This document shows, in pieces, positions 39,254-48,846 of a DNA stretch of 64,000 bases. Origin of the DNA: Fodinibius saliphilus. GTDB taxonomy: Bacteria > Bacteroidota > Rhodothermia > Balneolales > Balneolaceae. Made by a program: the position numbers and the translations under genes. Under the pieces are notes generated by a model. The model saw nothing but the letters and a program-made list of their open reading frames with translations. It was not told the DNA's origin and did not search any database. Every line of letters starts with the position of its first letter. The stretch's first letter is position 1. The stretch covers positions 1,736,001 to 1,800,000 of the forward strand of contig NZ_VAWF01000001.1 in NCBI RefSeq assembly GCF_005869845.1. Direction: 5' to 3'.

Positions 39254-41113
39254 ATGTTCTCGCAACCCATTCATATTTCGTGGCAATGGCACATTAGTGC
39301 TCTACCGGAAGAAATATGGCCATTTATTTCTGATACGAACAGGCTTTTTAAAGATATCGGACGACCCAGTATACGACAAACAGACATCAGCCAAACTGTT
39401 GAAGCTGGCTTTGCACAACTCTCCTATAACAAAATTAATCGCTACGAGGTATGGGAAGAAGAACCATATGAATGGGAATATCCCTTTAACTTTGGCGTAG
39501 TAAGACACTACCAAGCGGGGGCATATAAGGATATTAAAATTCAAGTAACACTTCACCCTACGGAATATGGCACGAGGCTAAAAATACAGTTTATTATCAC
39601 ACCAAGAATGCCTCTCATGGCGGCATTCAGCACGCTAAAGTTCAAAACCTTAATTAAGCGAAAGGTTAAAAATGCGATATTTACGTATAATAAACTTGCC
39701 CTCCAAGAAATTAGACCATACCAAAGAGCAACAAAGAACAAACTTCCGCGACGGGGCAGAAAACGGCTAAAGCAAGTTTTAGAAGATCTGCATAATAGCA
39801 AAGTTGACGCTTCGATACTCGAACGTATTACTGAGTATATCAAAAAAGCCGACCACCTGGTACTAAAACGTATTAACCCATATGATCTTGCTAGCTATTG
39901 GAATCTTCCCCACCAAGAAGTGCTTAAAGTTTTTATCCATGCGGCTAAAGCCGATCTATTAACGTTTAATTGGGACCTATACTGCCCGCAATGCCGCACT
40001 ATACAACATTCGGTAAAAACACTAAGTCAAATCCATGAACCGATTTACTGTAGCGATTGTGATAAAGATTTCAATGTTAACTTCAATAAAACAATTCAGT
40101 TAAGCTTTCGCCCTCATCCCCTAATTCGAAAAGTTAAGGATGAACAATATTGTAATCGAGGTCCACAATCTCGCTCCCATATTTATGTTCAACAGTACCT
40201 TGATCCAAACGAGAAACGGTTTTTAAAAACAGATCTTCCTGTAGGAAAATATATTCTTCGAACGAATAACAGTAGCGGAGAAGCACTAATTACCGTCAAG
40301 AAAAATTCAAGTAATACCGTACTCATATCCCTACAGGAAAAGGGGTTTAATGGTGAAGAAGTTAACATAAGTCAAGAACCAAACTTAACTTTCAAGAACA
40401 ACACCGCTGAGCCTCAGATATTTACTTTGGAACGCAAAGAGTGGGAAAATAGTGGCGTAAGTGCTGCTGAAGCAACCTCATCACAACTATTTCGGAATCT
40501 CTTTGCCGATGAAGTTTTACGTAAAGGGGAAAAAATCTCTGTGGATAACCTCAGCCTGATGTTTACCGACCTTTTTGACTCAACCGGCATCTACAATGAA
40601 GAAGGCGATAGTCAGGCTGTATCCCAAATGATTGATCATTTCGAAATCTTACAAGAAGCAATTGCAAAGCATGAAGGGGCTATTGTTAAAACCATCGGAG
40701 ATTCGGTGATGGCCGTTTTTTGCAAACCAGAAGATGCATTTAAGGCCTATCTTGATGCTCAAAAAATGCTTTCACATGATGAACGCTTCAATGAGCATCT
40801 TCAGCTTAAAGCAGGTATTCACCATGGGAGCTGCGTAGCAGTCAATCTCAATAGCCGTATTGATTATTTTGGATCTACAGTTAATATTGCTTCGCGCTTT
40901 GTTGATTTGGCGTCAGAAAACGAAGTTATCCTATCCGAAAACACCTTTTCAAAATCGAAGCTCCAATCGATGGTCAAAAAATCCGGACATATTAGCACAG
41001 TAAAGAGCATGAACACCCAGCTCAAAGGTTTTGAAACCAAGCACTTTGCTGTAAAAAGTATCAAAATTGAAGATACCCCGCTCCGCTTGGCTGTTTCAAA
41101 AGCGGCAAGCTAA
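39254..41113 (+). CDS. SRPBCC-DUF5939-class III adenylate cyclase
   Basis: A 619-residue cytosolic multidomain protein. The N terminus (about 1-155) resembles an SRPBCC/START lipid-binding domain (HISWQWHISALPEEIWPFIS). The middle (about 200-430) fits DUF5939, with zinc-ribbon cysteines 244, 247, 266 and 269. The C terminus (about 430-600) is a class III nucleotidyl cyclase with both metal aspartates Asp439 (MFTDL) and Asp483 (IGDS), transition-state Asn544 and Arg548 (STVNIASR), and the adenine-selecting Lys479 and Asp537. Both halves of the active site are on one chain, so a homodimeric, catalytically competent adenylate cyclase making cAMP is predicted. No effector gene is adjacent; mgsA follows after 105 bases. 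Confidence 0.82.
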   Translation: MFSQPIHISWQWHISALPEEIWPFISDTNRLFKDIGRPSIRQTDISQTVEAGFAQLSYNKINRYEVWEEEPYEWEYPFNFGVVRHYQAGAYKDIKIQVTLHPTEYGTRLKIQFIITPRMPLMAAFSTLKFKTLIKRKVKNAIFTYNKLALQEIRPYQRATKNKLPRRGRKRLKQVLEDLHNSKVDASILERITEYIKKADHLVLKRINPYDLASYWNLPHQEVLKVFIHAAKADLLTFNWDLYCPQCRTIQHSVKTLSQIHEPIYCSDCDKDFNVNFNKTIQLSFRPHPLIRKVKDEQYCNRGPQSRSHIYVQQYLDPNEKRFLKTDLPVGKYILRTNNSSGEALITVKKNSSNTVLISLQEKGFNGEEVNISQEPNLTFKNNTAEPQIFTLERKEWENSGVSAAEATSSQLFRNLFADEVLRKGEKISVDNLSLMFTDLFDSTGIYNEEGDSQAVSQMIDHFEILQEAIAKHEGAIVKTIGDSVMAVFCKPEDAFKAYLDAQKMLSHDERFNEHLQLKAGIHHGSCVAVNLNSRIDYFGSTVNIASRFVDLASENEVILSENTFSKSKLQSMVKKSGHISTVKSMNTQLKGFETKHFAVKSIKIEDTPLRLAVSKAAS

Positions 41114-41218
41114 ATTATCGCTTGAGAGCCATCCTTTCTTACAGTAGCTTACTCCCTTCTATTAACTGACAAATATTTTCACAAACTCCTATTATCCCAC
41201 TATCAAAATCACAGATAA

Positions 41219-41713
41219 ATGACTGGTAAAAAAAAGACTGAACAACCTGTTGCACCGGGATCCAAAAAAATGAAAAAGAAAAAAAACATCGCACTTATTG
41301 CACACGATCATAGAAAAGATGATTTAATTGACTGGTGCGACTTTAATAAAGGTTCTCTTTCAAAACACAACCTTTTTGGAACCGGAACAACCGGTAAACT
41401 TATTTCTGAACAGATAGGCCTAGAAGTTACTCGCTTCAACAGTGGCCCGTTGGGAGGCGACCTCCAGATTGGTGCCTCTATTTCAGAAAATGAGATTGAT
41501 ATGATGATCTTCTTTTGGGATCCTCTGCGTGCTCAACCTCATGATGTGGACGTCAAAGCATTACTGCGCATTGGTGTTCTTTATAATATTCCGATGGCTT
41601 GTAATCGATCATCAGCTGATTTTCTAATCTCTACCGACCTCATTGACGAAGAGTATGATCGGTTTATTGTTGACTATAGTAAAAGGTTCACCAAAGACGT
41701 TGACAACAATTAA
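41219..41713 (+). CDS. mgsA: Methylglyoxal synthase
   Basis: Converts dihydroxyacetone phosphate to methylglyoxal and phosphate, a glycolytic bypass that relieves sugar-phosphate stress. The 164-residue protein has a lysine-rich N-terminal extension of about 10 residues relative to E. coli. With that offset, all catalytic residues are found: His29 (AHDHRK), the base Asp81 (SGPLGGDLQIGA), His108 and Asp111 (QPHDVDV). The phosphate site is GTGTTGK. The stop codon directly abuts the start of the next gene (TAAATG), so the two are cotranscribed. Confidence 0.95.
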   Translation: MTGKKKTEQPVAPGSKKMKKKKNIALIAHDHRKDDLIDWCDFNKGSLSKHNLFGTGTTGKLISEQIGLEVTRFNSGPLGGDLQIGASISENEIDMMIFFWDPLRAQPHDVDVKALLRIGVLYNIPMACNRSSADFLISTDLIDEEYDRFIVDYSKRFTKDVDNN

Positions 41714-43804
41714 ATGGCAGATTCCACTAATTATAACAAAAATCGTTTAGCTCAAGAGTCCAGCCCCTACCTGCTACAACACGCTGATAATCCGGTACAC
41801 TGGCATCCATGGGGCGAAGAAGCATTCGAAAAAGCACGCAGGGAAGATAAACCGGTGCTTGTATCTATCGGTTATGCTACCTGCCACTGGTGTCATGTGA
41901 TGGCCCACGAATCGTTTGAAGATGATGAGATTGCCTCACTGATGAACGAAGTTTTTGTAAATATCAAAGTGGATCGTGAAGAACGCCCTGATATCGATAA
42001 TACCTATATGTTGGTGTGTCAGATGTTGACAGGAAGTGGAGGCTGGCCACTAAATGTGTTCCTCACTCCCGATAAAGAACCGTTTTATGCTGCCACTTAT
42101 ATTCCCCGCCAAGGCCGCCATGGACGACCTGGAATGCGTGAGCTCATCCCCTGGATTTCACAACTTTGGAAAAATGAACGCGAAAAGGTCACCTCCTCTT
42201 CGCAACAAATAATTGATGCTTTTCAAAAATCAACTACCTTTGAAAGCGGCGAACGTTTAACAGGCGATACCATTAAGATGGCTGTCAAACAATATAAAGA
42301 ACAGTACGATGAGACCTATGGTGGTTTTAGCATCTCTCCTAAATTCCCAAGCCCTCACAATTTAATGCTGCTATTGCGCTACGCAGAACAGCTGGGTGAC
42401 GATACCTCATTGGAAATGGTAGAACAAACGCTAACTAAAATGCGTCGTGGCGGTATTTTTGACCACGTGGGACTGGGCTTTCACCGTTATTCTACTGACC
42501 GCGAATGGCTGGTACCCCATTTTGAAAAAATGCTCTATGATCAAGCCATGCTGATGTTCGCCTATACCGAAGCTTGGGAAAAGACCAATAAAAAACTCTT
42601 CAAGAATACCGCAGATGAGATAGCTCATTATCTAAAACGCAAAATGCAAGACCGCAAAGGTGGATTCTACTCGGCCGAAGATGCCGATAGTGAGGGAGAA
42701 GAAGGTAAATTTTACGTTTGGACCATTGATCAAGTTCGAGCAGTACTACCAACGGCAGAGGCAGAACTTGCCATAGAAGTTTATAATCTAACTGAAGAAG
42801 GAAATTATAAAGATGAGGCCACCGGTCAACGTACCGGTAAAAACATTCTACACCTCAGTTCATCAATAACGGAACTTGCTTATGAACGTGATATGTCACC
42901 TACACAGTTACAAGAAGTCCTCGAATCAATACGGCAAAAACTGCTTGATGCCCGTCAGAAAAGGGTGCCTCCCCTGCTCGATGATAAAATTCTGACAGAC
43001 TGGAATGGACTAGTCATGGCGGCGCTTGCCAAATCAGGGGGTACCTTCTCTAATGAGGGCTACATCAAACAGGCTGAAAACTGCTGGGAATTCATCAATA
43101 CTAATATGATTACAGACGATGGGCTTAAACATCGGTATCGTAATGGAGAAATTGCTATTAACGCCCACGCTGATGATTATGCATTTTTGATATGGGGACT
43201 GATAGAACTTTATGAGACAACTTACAAAACAGAATACCTTCGAAAAGCGGTATCCCTAAACAAGCAATTTATTGAACAGTTTTGGGATACTGAAGATGGT
43301 GGTTTCTATTTCACCTCTGAAAATAGTGAAAAGTTACTGGGACGTAAAAAGGAAGTATATGACGGGGCAATGCCCTCCAGTAATTCCGTAGCAATGTTAA
43401 ATTTACTCAGATTGGGACGACTAACGGGAAATGCCAGATGGGAAGAGATGGCAGATCAATGCAACAAACTCTTTTCTTCTGATATTGAAAAAGCCCTTAC
43501 CAGCTTTGGATTTGCATTGCAAAGTGTTGCTTTCACTTCTGCATATTCTAAGGAAGTGATAATCGTTGGGGACAAAAGTCATTCAACTACCCGGAGAATG
43601 CTGGGTGAATTGAATAGCCGGTTTCTACCAAACACAGTAGTCTTACTAAAAGAGCCCAAAAATGATTCCATCAATAAGCTAGCTTCTTTTGCTAAAGATT
43701 TTGAAATGAAAGATGGTGAACCTACCGCATATGTTTGCCAAAACTATAGCTGTGAACTGCCCGTAAATAGTACTAAAGAAATGGTTGAGCTTCTTAACCA
43801 ATAA
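41714..43804 (+). CDS. Thioredoxin-fold / glycoside-like YyaL (DUF255) protein
   Basis: A 696-residue cytosolic protein of the YyaL/SSP411 type. The N-terminal thioredoxin-like domain (about 1-165) opens with [21 protein letters not shown] and holds the CxxC-type motif [14 protein letters not shown] (Cys57, Cys60). The remaining 500 residues resemble an (alpha/alpha)6 barrel as in N-acylglucosamine 2-epimerases, with [12 protein letters not shown] and [24 protein letters not shown] split by short loops. The catalytic activity of the family is not known. It starts directly at the mgsA stop. The convergent metallophosphoesterase gene begins seven bases after its end. Confidence 0.9.
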   Translation: MADSTNYNKNRLAQESSPYLLQHADNPVHWHPWGEEAFEKARREDKPVLVSIGYATCHWCHVMAHESFEDDEIASLMNEVFVNIKVDREERPDIDNTYMLVCQMLTGSGGWPLNVFLTPDKEPFYAATYIPRQGRHGRPGMRELIPWISQLWKNEREKVTSSSQQIIDAFQKSTTFESGERLTGDTIKMAVKQYKEQYDETYGGFSISPKFPSPHNLMLLLRYAEQLGDDTSLEMVEQTLTKMRRGGIFDHVGLGFHRYSTDREWLVPHFEKMLYDQAMLMFAYTEAWEKTNKKLFKNTADEIAHYLKRKMQDRKGGFYSAEDADSEGEEGKFYVWTIDQVRAVLPTAEAELAIEVYNLTEEGNYKDEATGQRTGKNILHLSSSITELAYERDMSPTQLQEVLESIRQKLLDARQKRVPPLLDDKILTDWNGLVMAALAKSGGTFSNEGYIKQAENCWEFINTNMITDDGLKHRYRNGEIAINAHADDYAFLIWGLIELYETTYKTEYLRKAVSLNKQFIEQFWDTEDGGFYFTSENSEKLLGRKKEVYDGAMPSSNSVAMLNLLRLGRLTGNARWEEMADQCNKLFSSDIEKALTSFGFALQSVAFTSAYSKEVIIVGDKSHSTTRRMLGELNSRFLPNTVVLLKEPKNDSINKLASFAKDFEMKDGEPTAYVCQNYSCELPVNSTKEMVELLNQ

Positions 43805-43810
43805 CTCTCT

Positions 43811-44995
43811 CTACTTTTTATAAAGTCGGAGTAACGTAACTGTAGGAGGGGCCCCATATCGAACAGGCCCCAAAGTAAAACCAAGTCCATTATTTATATG
43901 GATCGGAAGCGCTCCTTCTTGATATAACCCACTTACATACTTGGTTTCCCGTTCAGCAGCAGAAAAACTCATACCCATGAATGGGATCCTAATTTGTCCA
44001 CCATGGGTATGGCCTGCCAGCATGAGATCATAGTTATTTTGCTGGGCACTTTTAACCAAATGCTTATCTACCTGATGCGAAGCAAAAACCTTCAGCTGTG
44101 GATCGGCGGTATTTCGTGTTAGTGAATCCACCACATTAGGCGATGAAGCCTTACTGTATACCTCAGTAACACCCGTTACTACAAATGAATTGACGCTATC
44201 CAGCCTGATGCTATAATTTTCATCCCTCAGTAATGATATACCCTGTTTTTCTAAGGCTTTCTCAACAGTATCGGTACCAGCCCAATAATCATGATCTCCA
44301 ACAACCGCAACCGTGCCATAGGTAGCCGTTGCCTTACCAAGCTCACGGGCTGCCATCGCAATAAAATCGGTTCCATATGAAATCAGGTCCCCTGTGAAAA
44401 TTATTAAATCGGGATTCAACTTGTTCACTTTTTGGATATAACGTGCGATATCTTGTCTCCCTGTATACTCATCTCCCTGTATATCAGAAATATGAACAAT
44501 CTTAAAATCTTTGAGCGGTTGAGGTATTTCCTTTACCGGGATTGTTTGTGTTTCGGCTACAATTTGAGTTGTATTATTATGCATTTTTAGCCCAACAAAA
44601 ATAAAGACGAGAACAAATACAGCAATTATAAAATGAGAATACCATCGATCTACTTTGGATTCTATTGATGAGTGTAACCTGCTAGCAAGCTTCAAAAGAT
44701 CTGCTATTACAACCCAGCTAATAAGCTGAAACAGAAATACTAATCCAAACCAGAACCAATAGGTTAATATCTTGGGATAGGCTAACAGATCTACATTGTT
44801 TGTAGTATAATAATCGATTAACCCTGCCAATGGAAAAAGGAAAAAAGAACTTATCAATAAAGGACCAGCCCACTTTATAGAAGGCACATTTTGCCATCTT
44901 TTCTTAATAAGGTTATATAGCCGGAAAGATAAATAGAGTGCGGCAGGCGCCATCAGGCCGGATACCAACACCGTCATTTTAAGTAACCAAGACAC
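43811..44995 (-). CDS. Membrane-anchored metallophosphoesterase (YkuE/YaeI-like)
   Basis: 394 residues with about four N-terminal membrane segments (about 5-140) followed by a calcineurin-like phosphoesterase domain (about 165-394). The dimetal motifs are complete: VHISDIQG, FTGDLISYG, VVGDHDYW and LAGHTHGGQIRIP. Relatives such as YaeI/LpxG-type enzymes hydrolyse UDP-2,3-diacylglucosamine or other lipid-linked pyrophosphates, so the active domain may face the periplasm. The substrate is inference. The GTG at 44995 is used; ATG at 44977 is an alternative start. It is divergent from the sigma-factor gene. Confidence 0.86.
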   Translation of the reverse strand: MSWLLKMTVLVSGLMAPAALYLSFRLYNLIKKRWQNVPSIKWAGPLLISSFFLFPLAGLIDYYTTNNVDLLAYPKILTYWFWFGLVFLFQLISWVVIADLLKLASRLHSSIESKVDRWYSHFIIAVFVLVFIFVGLKMHNNTTQIVAETQTIPVKEIPQPLKDFKIVHISDIQGDEYTGRQDIARYIQKVNKLNPDLIIFTGDLISYGTDFIAMAARELGKATATYGTVAVVGDHDYWAGTDTVEKALEKQGISLLRDENYSIRLDSVNSFVVTGVTEVYSKASSPNVVDSLTRNTADPQLKVFASHQVDKHLVKSAQQNNYDLMLAGHTHGGQIRIPFMGMSFSAAERETKYVSGLYQEGALPIHINNGLGFTLGPVRYGAPPTVTLLRLYKK

Positions 44996-45040
44996 AATTC
45001 TAATTGTTCAAAAGTTCTTATTATATTTTCGAATGATTAG

Positions 45041-45056
45041 CCTAATGGAAATTAGG
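45041..45056. promoter_or_regulatory. Inverted repeat upstream of the sigma-factor gene
   Basis: CCTAAT and ATTAGG are 6-base perfect arms around GGAA, in the 133-base divergent region, 73 bases before the sigma-gene start. A GGAA core is also common in -35 elements of ECF sigma promoters, so this could be an operator or an autoregulated promoter. Evidence is symmetry alone. Confidence 0.25.
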
Positions 45057-45128
45057 GATTCAACCAAATATTTATTGCTATAAATCTGCTTCGCAACAAT
45101 TTGCGTAGTTTAATAATGAGATAACAAC

Positions 45129-45749
45129 GTGTTCATATTTAACTTACTTGCAACCATCGGAAAAGTGGCTCACGGCAATTCCGATGACGAAGTACAATTA
45201 ATGAAGCGGATACAGTCGCGTGACGCTTATGCACTTGAAGAGCTTTATGAGCTTTATGAGCGGCTGTTGTTCAGCATGGTTCTTTCTATTGTAAAAAAAC
45301 GAGAAGAAGCAGAAGATTTACTGCAAGAAATATTTGTTAAAATTTGGAAAAAAGCCGAGTCTTTTGACCCTGAGCGGGGCAATGTGTATAGCTGGATTGT
45401 AACTGTTGCACGTAATAAAGCAATCGATCGTATTCGTTCGAAAGGATATAAAACTCAGAAAAAGCAATCTGTTAGTATTCATGAGCCATTATTCTCGCTA
45501 GAAGGCGATAAATATGATCCTATGGAAACAACGATCTTTTCGGATCGAGCAGAATTGGTAAAAAAGGCTTTAGATAAAATCCCGGAGAAACAAAGTGAGG
45601 TTATTAAAATTGCTTATTACCGGGGTATGACTCAATCAGAAATTTCTGATCATTTAGATATTCCATTGGGAACGGTCAAAACTCGTACCCGACAAGGGAT
45701 GATAAAATTGAAACGTATTTTAGGAGAATTTATATCAACTGATGGCTAA
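45129..45749 (+). CDS. Sigma-70 family RNA polymerase sigma factor (ECF type)
   Basis: A 206-residue ECF-type sigma factor with region 2 (about 25-95: RDAYALEELYELYERLLF, EEAEDLLQEIFVKIWK and SWIVTVARNKAIDRIRS) and region 4 (about 145-200: PEKQSEVIKIAYYRGM then QSEISDHLDIPLGTVKTRT). It is most like the SigK/RpoE group controlled by RskA-type anti-sigma factors. The GTG at 45129 is the only start that keeps the whole N terminus. The 3' end overlaps the anti-sigma gene by eight bases, so the pair is coupled. Confidence 0.9.
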   Translation: MFIFNLLATIGKVAHGNSDDEVQLMKRIQSRDAYALEELYELYERLLFSMVLSIVKKREEAEDLLQEIFVKIWKKAESFDPERGNVYSWIVTVARNKAIDRIRSKGYKTQKKQSVSIHEPLFSLEGDKYDPMETTIFSDRAELVKKALDKIPEKQSEVIKIAYYRGMTQSEISDHLDIPLGTVKTRTRQGMIKLKRILGEFISTDG

Positions 45750-46596
45750 TCAACAAACAGATAGCGATAAATTTGAAGAGCTTTGTGCGGGCTATGTCCT
45801 CCATGCACTTGAAGAGGAGGAACGCAAAGAGTTTGAACAGATGCTTAGTGAAGCTTCTGACGAAGAACGGACCCTTTACCAAGAAATGTGGTCGGCTGCA
45901 AATCAGCTGGCATTCACATTTGAACCTAGCGCGCCCTCCCCTGAGCTAAAAGATCGGCTGATGGATGAAATCCGTGCTCAAGAAGATAAGGCTGATACCA
46001 AAGGTGCAGACAATATTAGTTCCATTGATGACACTCAAGACCCTGGCGATGACGATTTTAACTGGTCTGCCTTTGCTGTTGCTGCCTCTTTTGCTCTTAT
46101 TGTTGTTTGCCTGAGCCTTATATTTTACTCTTTCAATTTAAGTTCTACCATAACCGAGAAAGAAGAAGTTATTGCTAAGAAAGAAACAACCATTACAGAG
46201 CTTAAAAGTGAACTCCAGCGTAAAGAAGAGATGCTTTCTATACTGGAAGCACGGGAAATCGATTTAGTGATGATGGCCGGACTTGAAGTTAACCCCAGTG
46301 GCTATGGCAAGATTATCTGGAATGCTGAAAGACAACAGGCCTTACTTCAAGTTTCTAACTTACCTACTGTTCCAGAAGATAAAGACTATCAACTTTGGTT
46401 GATTAAAGATAATAAACCTGTTAGTGCGGGAGTCTTTGCTGTAAAAGATGAAAAAGACAAGTTCTTTAAAATTGAAGAGATGGCTGAGGCTACCGAACAA
46501 TCAGCTAACGCTTTTGCAGTTACGATGGAGCCTAAAGGCGGTGTGCCTCAACCTACCGGCGATATGTACTTAATGGGGAACGTTAATAATGAGTAG
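45742..46596 (+). CDS. RskA-type transmembrane anti-sigma factor
   Basis: A 284-residue bitopic protein. The cytosolic N terminus (about 1-100) is the sigma-binding domain with ELCAGYVLHALEEEERKEFE, which resembles the anti-sigma-K N-terminal helix bundle. One membrane segment lies at about 112-133 (FAVAASFALIVVCLSLIF), followed by a coiled coil (about 136-172) and the C-terminal RskA beta-domain with the motif NLPTVPEDKDYQLWLIKD. It should hold its cognate sigma factor at the membrane until a periplasmic signal triggers proteolysis. It overlaps the sigma gene by eight bases. Confidence 0.87.
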   Translation: MANQQTDSDKFEELCAGYVLHALEEEERKEFEQMLSEASDEERTLYQEMWSAANQLAFTFEPSAPSPELKDRLMDEIRAQEDKADTKGADNISSIDDTQDPGDDDFNWSAFAVAASFALIVVCLSLIFYSFNLSSTITEKEEVIAKKETTITELKSELQRKEEMLSILEAREIDLVMMAGLEVNPSGYGKIIWNAERQQALLQVSNLPTVPEDKDYQLWLIKDNKPVSAGVFAVKDEKDKFFKIEEMAEATEQSANAFAVTMEPKGGVPQPTGDMYLMGNVNNE

Positions 46597-46705
46597 TATG
46601 GAATAAGATATTGAGAGTATGAGTAGCAGGATCTTTTTATCATTCTTAAAAAAGAACTGGACATAGATCTCACTACTCAATATGCAAAACCACACACTCT
46701 ATATA

Positions 46706-47458
46706 TTACTGCTCGCTCATCTTTTGAAACAGATAATCCTGTAAACTCAATACTTGTACTCCTGATGGGACTTTTACCATGGCACGGGCAACTGAAGATT
46801 CATTAATATTTGAAGCTTCAAGAAGTGACTCTTTTTGTCCACCGTCAAAACTTTCTACTCGAATGGGAAAATACTTTTCTTGAAAAATAATACTCATCGG
46901 AAAGTTATCAATCATCGTCTGTGCACTGCCATTCCAGGGTTCAGCCAACATGCCCCAATTAACGTTGATATCCTTCGTCATCCATACCTCCATATGTTCA
47001 TCCTTCTCTGTCTCGTCCCTGAACACAAATTTCTCAGATTTATATCCTTTAATAGTTTTGGTCTCACCGGTACGCTCGTAACTGACATCTTCTGATTTAT
47101 CTTTAACTTTTTCTTGGGTATTACCGCCATTATCAAACATCTTCATCATCGAGGTAATGTCCGATTTTGATATCTTCAGCACTTTATCGTCTCCAGTTAA
47201 AAAAACGAAATCCTCAAAGTCGAGACGGACTAAAACTCCTTCCGTTTTTAATGATCCCATAAATTCATATTTATTTTCTCCCTGCAGTAAAATCCGATCA
47301 GGAGTAATAAATAAGTTAAACTCATCTTTTTCTTCCTGTTCCGCTCCAGCATACTCATATGAAGTATAGGTAATCTGACCTTCGAACTGTGCTGAAACCG
47401 GCTGAGATAAACAGGCCACCATTAACATGGCCGACAGTAGATAGCTTGCTTTTTTCAT
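46706..47458 (-). CDS. Secreted DUF4412 (LolA-like) protein
   Basis: A 250-residue periplasmic protein. The signal peptide (MKKASYLLSAMLMVACLSQP, cleaved near VSAQ) is followed by beta strands with FEGQITYTSYEY and alternating hydrophobic patterns typical of the LolA/DUF4412 incomplete beta-barrel fold. It also contains ERTGETKTIKGYKSEKFVF and VWMTKDINVNWGML. The fold assignment comes from pattern only; lipid or lipoprotein binding is possible but unproven. It is convergent with the anti-sigma gene and lies downstream of the mnmA terminator on the same strand. Confidence 0.7.
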   Translation of the reverse strand: MKKASYLLSAMLMVACLSQPVSAQFEGQITYTSYEYAGAEQEEKDEFNLFITPDRILLQGENKYEFMGSLKTEGVLVRLDFEDFVFLTGDDKVLKISKSDITSMMKMFDNGGNTQEKVKDKSEDVSYERTGETKTIKGYKSEKFVFRDETEKDEHMEVWMTKDINVNWGMLAEPWNGSAQTMIDNFPMSIIFQEKYFPIRVESFDGGQKESLLEASNINESSVARAMVKVPSGVQVLSLQDYLFQKMSEQ

Positions 47459-47543
47459 AGTAATAAATAGCTGTTCAAAATTGAGATTTGAGTATTTCTT
47501 TTACATGGTAAGTAAATGCGATGTTTCATACTAACTAATAAAA

Positions 47544-47571
47544 AAGCCTGCTCAAATTTTTGAGCAGGCTT
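47544..47571 (-). terminator. Rho-independent terminator of mnmA
   Basis: AAGCCTGCTCAAA pairs with TTTGAGCAGGCTT, a near-perfect 12-13-base stem. On the minus strand a T-rich tract (complement of 47538-47545) follows, 26 bases after the mnmA stop. Confidence 0.88.
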
Positions 47572-47596
47572 ACATAACGAGGGATAATAAATAAAA

Positions 47597-48730
47597 TTAT
47601 GCGTCTTGTAGCAAGGCATCAGTATCAACATTCACCTTGTGAATCCAACCTCCGCCTACAACATCATTCCCCTCGTAACAGACAACGGCTTGTCCCGGAG
47701 TAATGGCCTCACGACCTGTTGGAAACTCGACCTGGATTTCATCTTCTCCAAGCTGCTTAAGTGTACCTATAACCCCATCATCGTTATAGCGAATTTTACC
47801 GGTAATTTCCATCTCTCCTCTCGGAACCTCACCATACTTACTGAGATTAATATTTTTGGCACGGCATGTAGTGCTTACCAAATCTTTCTTTTCACCTATG
47901 GTAATAATATTTGTTTCCGGATCGATATCCGTGACATAAACACGCTTACCCAGCGCCAAATCTAATCCTCGACGTTGGCCAATAGTATAGAAAGGATAGC
48001 CTTCATGCTCACCAACGATATTGCCATCCTGATCCACAAATTTACCGCCTTTAACACGCTCTTCTAAACCGTCAACCCGATCCTTTAAAAATCGGCGATA
48101 ATTATCATCCGGTACAAAGCAGATCTCATAGGAATCAGGCTTATCAGCTACTTTAGTAAGACCAAATTCCTCGGCCATATCACGAATTTCAGTTTTTTTG
48201 TAGCTACCCAGCGGAAAAATTGTGCGCGCCAGATGCTTCTGTTCTACCCCCCAAAGGGCATATGACTGGTCTTTTTGAGGATCCAATCCCTTTGAAATCA
48301 CATACCGGCCATTCTCTTCCCGTACATTTGCATAATGTCCTGTAGCGATATAATCGCAGCCCAGGTTATCAGCTCTTCGTAACAGGGCGGCCCATTTAAT
48401 ATGCGTATTACATAAAACACATGGATTGGGCGTGCGGCCACTCATATAGTCATCCACAAAACGATCAATGACCCAATCGCCAAATTCATCACGGATATCC
48501 ACAATAAAGTGCTTAAAACCGTGCTCAACAGCTATTTGGCGCGCGTCATTCATTGATTCGAGTGTACAGCAGCCTGTTTCCTTATCAGACTTACCGCCCA
48601 CGCGAGAGTAATCCCACGTTTTCATCGTAATTCCGATGACATCATAACCTTGTTCTTTGAGCATTACTGCCGCTACGGAAGAGTCTACTCCTCCGCTCAT
48701 AGCAACTAATACACGTCCTTTACTACTCAT
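47597..48730 (-). CDS. mnmA: tRNA-specific 2-thiouridylase MnmA
   Basis: Places the 2-thio group on U34 of tRNA-Lys, -Glu and -Gln, with sulfur relayed from a cysteine desulfurase. The 377-residue protein has the PP-loop SGGVDSS (12-18), the two catalytic cysteines in NPCVLCNTHIKW and SYEICFVPD, the HYANV/DPQKDQSY block and a C-terminal beta-barrel ending with QAVVCYEGNDVVGGGW. ATG 48730 is chosen because the core motif begins right after it; the 47 upstream in-frame codons are hydrophobic and unlike the family. It ends at a strong terminator. Confidence 0.96.
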   Translation of the reverse strand: MSSKGRVLVAMSGGVDSSVAAVMLKEQGYDVIGITMKTWDYSRVGGKSDKETGCCTLESMNDARQIAVEHGFKHFIVDIRDEFGDWVIDRFVDDYMSGRTPNPCVLCNTHIKWAALLRRADNLGCDYIATGHYANVREENGRYVISKGLDPQKDQSYALWGVEQKHLARTIFPLGSYKKTEIRDMAEEFGLTKVADKPDSYEICFVPDDNYRRFLKDRVDGLEERVKGGKFVDQDGNIVGEHEGYPFYTIGQRRGLDLALGKRVYVTDIDPETNIITIGEKKDLVSTTCRAKNINLSKYGEVPRGEMEITGKIRYNDDGVIGTLKQLGEDEIQVEFPTGREAITPGQAVVCYEGNDVVGGGWIHKVNVDTDALLQDA

Positions 48731-48846
48731 AACAGATTGGATTTTAAAAAAATAACTAACCTTCCAAAGGTAAGGTTTTTTTATGTATTTCGTATGAAGG
48801 AACAGGAAAAAACTAATAGCATTCAATAATGCGCTGTAATACACTA

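Noticed and set aside
39213-39500. 95-codon frame at the start of the cyclase gene
   Set aside because: It overlaps the conserved SRPBCC-like start of the cyclase in another frame.
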